NCBI RefSeq assembly: GCF_000411455.1
Contig: NZ_KE150457.1
Span: forward strand, 122,401 to 186,400
Direction: 5' to 3'
Origin: Microbacterium sp. oral taxon 186 str. F0373
GTDB taxonomy: Bacteria > Actinomycetota > Actinomycetes > Actinomycetales > Microbacteriaceae
Length of the DNA stretch: 64,000 nt
Shown here: positions 59,099 through 64,000 of the stretch, piece by piece
Layout: each line of letters starts with the position of its first letter
Position numbering within the stretch: the stretch's first letter is position 1
Position numbers and translations under genes: made by a program
Notes under the pieces: generated by a model
Database searches by the model: none
What the model saw: the letters and a program-made list of their open reading frames with translations, nothing else
Told to the model about the DNA's origin: nothing

Positions 59099-59196
59099 AG
59101 CCCGTCAAGTCTACGGGCGCCCGCTGTCCCCCACCTGCGTGCGCACCTCGGCATCCGCGCCGCCGCGCGCGCCGGCCCGGCGGCCACCGGTCAGGG

Positions 59197-60042
59197 TCAG
59201 GCGAGCTGGATGAGCTCGGCGAAGTCGTCGAGGGCGGGGTCGGATGCCGCCGCGGCGGCATCCTGCGCCTGAACGTCGGCCGCATCGTCGGGCAGGACGC
59301 ACGCGTCGACGCGCATGCGCTGCAGGCCCACATAGCCGCCGTGGTAGCTGAGGAAGGCGCAGTCGGCGGCGTCGCGACCTGTGGCGATGCGCACGAGCGA
59401 GCGGCGGTTGGCGAGCCGGGTCGCGTCGATGACGTACCAGCTGCCGTCGAGGTAGGCCTCGGCCACGGCGTGGAAGTCCATGGGGCGAAGGCCGGGGGCG
59501 AAGCACGCGGCGTAGCGGGCAGGCATGTCCATCGCGCGCAGCAGCGCGATGACGACATGCGCGTAGTCGCGGCAGACACCCTGGCCGGTCATGAGAGTGG
59601 TGACAGCCGAGTCGGTGCCCTGACTCAGCCCCGGCGTGTACGTCGTGCTGGAGGCGACGAACTCGCTGACCGCGGTGATGAGCTCGAGCCCCTGCAGGCC
59701 GCGGAACTGCCGGCGTGCTTGCGAGAACACCTCGTCGGACTGGCAGTAGCGGCTGGGGCGGAGGTAGGTGATGGCTTCGAGGTCACTCGTGGTGCGCTGC
59801 GCGACCTGTCCGTCGATGAGGGCTTCATAGCGCACCTCGAGGCGGCCGGCCTCGCCGAGCAGGCGGTGCAGGCGACTGCCGGACTGGTCGATGATCTCGG
59901 TGGGCGTGTAGACGCGATCGCCTTGCGTGAACGTCAGTTCCTCCCGCAGAACGGGTGCCGGTTGGGCCGCGGCGATCTGGAAGATGAGGTCGACGGAAGC
60001 CCCGAGATCGAGGTCCAGTTCGGCGGTCACGAGGCGTTGCAC
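59197..60042 (-). CDS. Transglutaminase-like cysteine protease-fold protein
   Basis: 281 residues. The papain-like triad is visible: Cys in GQGVCRDYAHVVIALLR, His in PMDFHAVAEAYL and Asp in GSWYVIDATRLA. The N-terminal ~120 residues are a beta-rich domain (TAELDLDLGASVDLIFQIAA) often seen with these proteins. The activity (transglutaminase or amidase) is unknown. The start is GTG at 60042 with GAGGA upstream; the ORF continues far upstream through the tRNA gene, but that part is not coding. Confidence 0.85.
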   Translation of the reverse strand: MQRLVTAELDLDLGASVDLIFQIAAAQPAPVLREELTFTQGDRVYTPTEIIDQSGSRLHRLLGEAGRLEVRYEALIDGQVAQRTTSDLEAITYLRPSRYCQSDEVFSQARRQFRGLQGLELITAVSEFVASSTTYTPGLSQGTDSAVTTLMTGQGVCRDYAHVVIALLRAMDMPARYAACFAPGLRPMDFHAVAEAYLDGSWYVIDATRLANRRSLVRIATGRDAADCAFLSYHGGYVGLQRMRVDACVLPDDAADVQAQDAAAAASDPALDDFAELIQLA

Positions 60043-60201
60043 CGGAGTATCCTCGCACGCCCAGAAGTCCGCTGCGTAGACGCGTGTTTCGGCCCTCCAG
60101 GCGGATGCCGCGGCCCGCCCTGTTCGCTTATTCCTCGAGGCCGCTCGTGCAGCCGTCCGCGGCGGTCGCGACTCGCCGTCGGTGATACTCTCGATCGGTA
60201 C

Positions 60202-60274
60202 GCCTCCGTAGCTCAGGGGATAGAGCGTTGGTTTCCGGTACCAAAGGTCGCAGGTTCGATTCCTGTCGGGGGCA
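60202..60274 (+). tRNA. tRNA-Arg (anticodon CCG)
   Basis: 73 bases fold as a standard cloverleaf. Acceptor arms GCCTCCG (60202-60208) and CGGGGGC (60267-60273) pair with one G-T, the discriminator base is A60274, and CCA is not encoded. The anticodon arm is TTGGT-TTCCGGT-ACCAA, anticodon CCG (reads CGG). The T arm carries GGTTCGATTCC. Upstream GATACT at 60184-60189 may be its -10. Confidence 0.95.
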
Positions 60275-60546
60275 CTTACAAAGACGCGTGTTGCGACCCT
60301 GTCACCCTTCACGGGTCTTCGTGTCCCGCAGGGGTGCGCTGCGCAGCCCGCTTCGTCCCGGCCATGGGCGTCCGCCGATCGATTCAGATGCGCAATCATC
60401 AGGCGCGTTCGTCCCACCTCTCCCAGCCTTTGGACACTTCTGGTGCAGTGGACTCCGACGGAAGGTGGATGCGTCCTCTCACGAATTTGGGAAGCCTGGG
60501 TAGCGCAAGAACTCGATACGTGCCCGACGGGCAGATAGGAAGTGAG
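60275..60546 (+). other. Intergenic stretch after tRNA-Arg
   Basis: 272 bases without a supported gene. It includes AT-richer pieces (for example around 60390-60500) than its neighbours. I saw no direct repeat of the tRNA 3' end, no integrase and no clear terminator. It is probably the 5' flank of the following small islet. Confidence 0.5.
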
Positions 60547-61201
60547 ATGCGTTACATCACCAATATGCGACTGCGGTTGCTGGGACGGTGGCCTTGATTG
60601 CGGCTCCCCTCATCGTGGGCGCGCCCGCGGTCGCGGACGACGATGTCGCGCCGTCGGAGGCGCCATTTGTCGCAGCACAGCAAAACCTCGGACTTTCCGA
60701 TGTTGATGCGGCGCAACTGCACCCTGGGATCTCGGTGTCCGCAGACCGACGCGGTGCCGCCGTTTCGCTGGGCGATTTCGAAGTGACGGTCGCACCGGAG
60801 ACTGACCAGCAGACGAGCACGACCGTACTGGCAGACGGAGCACGTCTGATGAGCTTGTTGGTGGAAGGCCAGACTTCTACCAACTTCCGAGTAGACGTGC
60901 CTGAGAACGTCTCTACTGGAACATGTACGGGTATCAGATGAAGACGATCCAAGGTGTCACGGCGTCTACGCTGGCGGCTGCGCTGGCGGGCGGTTGCGCG
61001 GGAGCGAGCAAGATCCCGAGTGTCGGCGGAATAATCTCAGCCCTGTGCGGATTCATCGGCGCTCCGACTCTCGGATCAATCTGGGGCGCTATTCAGAACA
61101 TCCTGTCGAATCCAAACATCGACAACTTCACCTGCTATCAGACCAAGGTCGTCCCCATCGGGTCGGGGCCGCATCCGACGGGAGGGGGAGACTGTGCGTA
61201 G
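60547..61201 (+). pseudogene. Secreted protein gene, apparently broken by two one-base deletions
   Basis: ATG 60547 has AGGA about eight bases upstream. Joining three frames at two -1 shifts (near 60570 and near 60911) gives one plausible secreted protein of about 215 residues. It has a signal peptide (MRYITNMR, then AVAGTVALIAAPLIVGAPAV, cut at AVA/D), a beta-like domain (AAVSLGDFEVTVAP...TSTNFRVDVPENV), then LYWNMYGYQMKTIQG and a Gly/Ala/hydrophobic C-terminal region (AALAGGCAGASKIPSVGG, ISALCGFIGAPTLGSIWGA). Each half is open in its own frame (60588-60941 and 60923-61201). I do not recognise the family. Sequencing error is possible; see findings. Confidence 0.55.
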
Positions 61202-61394
61202 TTCGACGCTCATTGGCACTTGGTGGCCCGGCATCCTCATCATCGCCTCGATCATCCTCGCCATCAGCACACCGATTAACCCGTGGTTGATCGGTGCGGT
61301 CACGGGAGTCACGATTGTGATCGTCTTCGCGATCTCCGCGCTGCGGAGAAGCAGCGAACGGAGGCGGGCTGCACAAGGGCGGCAGACTCACTAG
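61194..61394 (+). CDS. Small two-helix membrane protein
   Basis: 66 residues. Two hydrophobic helices (STLIGTWWPGILIIASIIL and NPWLIGAVTGVTIVIVFAIS) around a PIN turn, then a basic tail RRSSERRRAAQ that would sit in the cytoplasm. The GTG at 61194 has GGGAGGGGGAG upstream and overlaps the end of the secreted-protein gene by eight bases, so the two were probably co-translated. Its size and position next to a secreted protein fit an immunity or export partner, but that is inference. Confidence 0.6.
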   Translation: MRSSTLIGTWWPGILIIASIILAISTPINPWLIGAVTGVTIVIVFAISALRRSSERRRAAQGRQTH

Positions 61395-61458
61395 CAGGAG
61401 AACCACGGGATCGATCGCCGTGACCGAACTGGGCGCGCACTTGTCCGCCGGCGAACGC

Positions 61459-62211
61459 TCAGATCGTCGACCACCCGCCGTCGCTCGGCAGGATCACGCC
61501 GTTGATATTGGCTGACTGATCGCTCAGCAGCCACACGATCGCCGACGCGAGCTGCTCGGCTGTCGCGACGGGGGTCATCAGCGCCTGCATGATCGGGCCG
61601 ATCCGTCCCGCGGCGTACTCGCTCTTTATCGGCGCTTCGATATTCGTGGCGACAGCACCGGGGGCCACGGCATTCGCGCGGATACCCTGCGGTCCGTAGA
61701 AGAACGCCACGCTCTTCGTGAACCCGGCCAGCGCATGCTTCGACGACGTGTACGCGGCACCCGACGCCGACGCCCGCAGCGACGCCTCCGAAGCGACGTT
61801 GACGATCGAACCTCTGCCGCGGGCGATCATGCCGGGAAGCACCGCCCGGGTCAGCCGCATCGGCGCCGTGAGGTTCACCCGAAACACCCGGTCCCACGTC
61901 TCGTCGTCCACCTCCGCCGGCGGCAGGAAGGCGTCCATGATGCCGGCCACGTTCGCCAACCCGTCGACCGTCGGGCCTGCGGCATCCATGATCTGCTCGA
62001 TCGTCGCGGCGTCGGCGATGTCGCCCGCCACCATCACCATCCGCTCGTCCGAGGCCTCTGCGCGCAGTGCGTCGAGCCGTTCGGCGGAGATGTCGGCGCC
62101 GATCACGCGAGCACCCTCGCGATGCAAGCGCACCGCGGTCGCCCGACCGATGCCCGATCCCGCCCCCGTCACGATGATCGTCTGTCCCGTGAATCCCGAC
62201 GCCTGTTCCAT
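61459..62211 (-). CDS. Short-chain dehydrogenase/reductase (SDR)
   Basis: 250 residues. NAD(P)-binding TGAGSGIGRATAVRLHR, the catalytic Ser/Tyr/Lys set (SASGAAYTSSKHALAG), and NAVAPGAVATNI after it are classical SDR features. The substrate is unknown. The ATG at 62211 has GAAGGAG seven bases upstream. It stands alone on the minus strand after the islet. Confidence 0.93.
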   Translation of the reverse strand: MEQASGFTGQTIIVTGAGSGIGRATAVRLHREGARVIGADISAERLDALRAEASDERMVMVAGDIADAATIEQIMDAAGPTVDGLANVAGIMDAFLPPAEVDDETWDRVFRVNLTAPMRLTRAVLPGMIARGRGSIVNVASEASLRASASGAAYTSSKHALAGFTKSVAFFYGPQGIRANAVAPGAVATNIEAPIKSEYAAGRIGPIMQALMTPVATAEQLASAIVWLLSDQSANINGVILPSDGGWSTI

Positions 62212-62319
62212 GGCTGCTCCTTCGCATGCAACGGCAGCGGCCGGATCGTCGCTGTCATCTCGACGGTACGCCGATCAGGACGGCACCGGGAGGGCGTGCG
62301 GCTATGGATCTGCCGCGCG

Positions 62320-63585
62320 TCAGTTCACGCAGGGCACCGCACCCGAGACCATCGGCTGCTGCGAGTTGGTGTAGCTCTGCGAGGTCGGCGAACCCGATGG
62401 CGACGGCGACGAGCCGTCTCCCCCATCGGAGGGAGAGCGCGGCGCGTCGGTCGCGGCGTCGTTGGGGGCGTCGGTCGGCGCGGCGGTCGCCGACGGCGGG
62501 TTGAGCAGGTCGCGCACGATGCCGGCGATCTTGTCCTGGTCGACGATGTTGACGCTCTCGCCGTCGATCGTGCCGAACCGCTCGACCGGCAGCGTCTGGA
62601 AGGTGATGTCACCGCCGGCGAGGCGCTGCGCGGTGCTCGCGAGGCTCAGCAGGTCGAAGCCCTGATCGATCGCCACGTACTGCTTCGCCGTGTCGATGAG
62701 CGAGCGCATCGCCCCGAAGTCCGTGAACGTCTGCGCACTCTTGAGCTTGACCGCGAGCGAGATCATGAACGCCTGCTGCCGGCGCGTGCGGTCGAGGTCG
62801 GTGAGATCGACGTTCTCGTACTGCGTGTCGCGACGCTGCCGCACGAACGCCATCGCCTGCGCGGCATCGATCTGCTGCATCCCCGCGGCGAAGTTCGCGC
62901 CCGAGAACGTGTCGGCCGTCGCCTGGTTGAGGCACACCGTGATCGGCTGCACCGCCTGTGCGACGCGATAGAACGCTGCCATCGTCACTTCGACGAAGTG
63001 GTCGATGCGCACGCCGCCGAGAAACGACGAGACGGTCTGGATCTGCGCCTGCCGCGCGGCGTCGCGGGCTCGCTGATACGCCGTCGCATCGTCGGTGCCG
63101 TTGCCGGTCAGCTCGTCGTACGTGGCCTGGAACGTGCGGCCGTAGTCCTCTTTGATCTTGCCCTTCGTGACCCCGTCGGGCGCGTTCGCGTAGTCGACGT
63201 AGTCGTCCCTCGGGATCGAGATGCCGACCGCCTTGCCGCCGTTGGCCGAGATGTGGATGAACATCAGCACGTTCGTGTTGTAGCCGCCGACGCTCTCATC
63301 CTCCGCGTGGATCGCGTCGTAGATCTCCTGCGGGAAGGGCTTGCCGTCCTGATCGACGCGACTGTCGAGTCCCATCACCAGGATGTTGACCTCTCCCGTG
63401 TTCTGCGCGACCCCGGGGCTGGCCGACGGCATCGCGATGTCGGAGCGGTGGATGCCGTTGAGGTCGGAAGCCACGACGGCCACCACTGCGATGACGGCGG
63501 CGGCGAGCACGGCGAGAATTCCCACGGTCACCCGGCGGCGCCGGATCTGCACGCGGCGTGAGACGGGACGAGACGTTCGAGACAC
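62320..63585 (-). CDS. LytR-CpsA-Psr (LCP) family cell-wall polymer ligase
   Basis: 421 residues. A basic N terminus, one transmembrane helix (~20-40), then the LCP domain: NILVMGLDSR, NVLMFIHISANGGKAVGISIPRDDYV (the conserved Arg), GGVRIDHFVEVTM, AAQAMAFVRQRRDT and LDRTRRQQAF. The C terminus is a Pro/Ser/Thr-rich tail ending in PCVN. LCP enzymes transfer teichoic-acid or arabinogalactan-type polymers from undecaprenyl carriers to peptidoglycan outside the membrane, using products of WecA-type enzymes like the one at 43310. Confidence 0.93.
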   Translation of the reverse strand: MSRTSRPVSRRVQIRRRRVTVGILAVLAAAVIAVVAVVASDLNGIHRSDIAMPSASPGVAQNTGEVNILVMGLDSRVDQDGKPFPQEIYDAIHAEDESVGGYNTNVLMFIHISANGGKAVGISIPRDDYVDYANAPDGVTKGKIKEDYGRTFQATYDELTGNGTDDATAYQRARDAARQAQIQTVSSFLGGVRIDHFVEVTMAAFYRVAQAVQPITVCLNQATADTFSGANFAAGMQQIDAAQAMAFVRQRRDTQYENVDLTDLDRTRRQQAFMISLAVKLKSAQTFTDFGAMRSLIDTAKQYVAIDQGFDLLSLASTAQRLAGGDITFQTLPVERFGTIDGESVNIVDQDKIAGIVRDLLNPPSATAAPTDAPNDAATDAPRSPSDGGDGSSPSPSGSPTSQSYTNSQQPMVSGAVPCVN

Positions 63586-63712
63586 CGACAGATCGTGTCA
63601 GAGGCAACCTATCGCCCCGGTGTGAGAGGCCTGGGAGGATCATCCTCCCGAAGGATGCCGATGCACCCGCGGCACGATGTGGAGCCCACCCTGCGGTTCG
63701 TAGCGTCGAGAC

Positions 63713-63874
63713 ATGACCACCTCGAGCCTCACCCGTTCCTCGTCCTCCGTCCGCGCCGCCATCCTCTCGGTGCTCGGAAGCATGGTGGCGATCGGCGTCA
63801 TCGCCATCGGCCTGCTCGTCGTTCCCGTCGCAGCCCTCCTCGTCTTCGGTCCCGCTCTGCTGGCTCGCTTCTGA
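63713..63874 (+). CDS. Small Ser-rich/hydrophobic membrane peptide (53 residues)
   Basis: 53 residues: a Ser/Thr-rich start (TTSSLTRSSSSVRAAI) then a single long hydrophobic helix (GSMVAIGVIAIGLLVVPVAA, then ALLVFGPALLARF). Divergent from the LCP gene with 127 bases between. No strong ribosome site; the ATG at 63713 may be leaderless. Function unknown. Confidence 0.5.
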   Translation: MTTSSLTRSSSSVRAAILSVLGSMVAIGVIAIGLLVVPVAALLVFGPALLARF

Positions 63875-63932
63875 GCGTTCGGCGACCGCCCGGAGACGAC
63901 GCGGTGACCGTCGCTGCCGGTACGGTGAAGGC

Positions 63933-64000
63933 ATGACGGAGACAGCGCCTGCCGCCTCCCCCGCAGGCGCAGATCAGCTCGCGACGACGCGGGCCCACGC
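63933..64000 (+). CDS. Start of an unidentified gene (cut by window edge)
   Basis: ATG at 63933 with GTGAAGG five bases upstream; the first residues are MTETAPAASPAGADQLATTR. Too little is present to name it. The 58-base gap after the previous small gene holds TACGGT, a weak -10 candidate. Confidence 0.55.
   Translation, partial: MTETAPAASPAGADQLATTRAH

Noticed and set aside
59197..60417. Transglutaminase ORF extending upstream to 60417
   Set aside because: The extension runs through the tRNA-Arg gene and gives low-complexity sequence; GTG 60042 has a ribosome site.
60202..61400. tRNA-Arg as attachment site of an integrated element
   Set aside because: No integrase and no direct repeat of the tRNA 3' end could be found downstream; kept only as a possible islet.

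Overview
The window is a chromosomal segment of a very high-GC Gram-positive actinobacterium, most likely a Microbacteriaceae member close to Microbacterium. The basis is the gene order (argS-lysA-hom-thrC-thrB-rho-prfA-prmC-tsaC-wecA-atp, and dxr-rseP-ispG-proS-nusA-infB), the GC-rich codon use, the very short ATP synthase epsilon subunit, and many start codons that sit 6-8 bases after a TANNNT-type -10 box without a Shine-Dalgarno site. The genus is inferred, not proven.

Region 1 (1-26.6 kb). A minus-strand housekeeping backbone (dxr, rseP, ispG, proS, nusA, ylxR, infB) is broken up by mostly plus-strand accessory genes. These are an acetate-uptake-like membrane protein with a DUF1206 protein, a PPOX-fold protein, a LOG protein, a secreted GH5-CBM2 cellulase, a DUF222-HNH nuclease behind a LexA-type SOS box, a metallopeptidase-like lipoprotein, a GntR regulator with ACC deaminase, an Lrp regulator divergent from a methionine gamma-lyase-like gene, a fused anthranilate-synthase gene behind a tandem-Trp attenuator, a YcnI copper protein, a murE-like relic, and a pflB-pflA operon behind two GntR-type operators.

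Region 2 (25.6-35.8 kb). It holds an FKBP lipoprotein, an acyltransferase, an OsmC/metallo-beta-lactamase pair, an L-asparaginase II, an EccC-like FtsK/SpoIIIE ATPase, a PP2C phosphatase, two small membrane-protein families (DUF5684, DUF4282) and YaaA.

Region 3 (35.8-60.3 kb). It holds the complete F1Fo ATP synthase operon (minus strand, with a terminator after atpC), then an AtpI-like protein, WecA-type transferase, TsaC, PrmC, a cysK-cysE cassette on the other strand, a four-helix membrane protein, prfA, rho, the threonine/lysine genes thrB-thrC-hom-lysA, a DUF2993 protein, argS, a transglutaminase-like protein and tRNA-Arg(CCG).

Region 4 (60.3-64 kb). Directly after the tRNA lies a short, visibly AT-richer islet with a secreted-protein gene that appears broken by two one-base deletions, followed by a small two-helix membrane protein. 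Then come an SDR dehydrogenase, an LCP-family cell-wall ligase, a 53-residue membrane peptide and the start of a further gene.

The best leads are regulatory: the Trp attenuator whose leader peptide seems to start at the transcript's first base, the SOS-box/leaderless HNH promoter, the twin pfl operators, and the tRNA-adjacent islet. No CRISPR array, insertion sequence, prophage or rRNA operon was seen.
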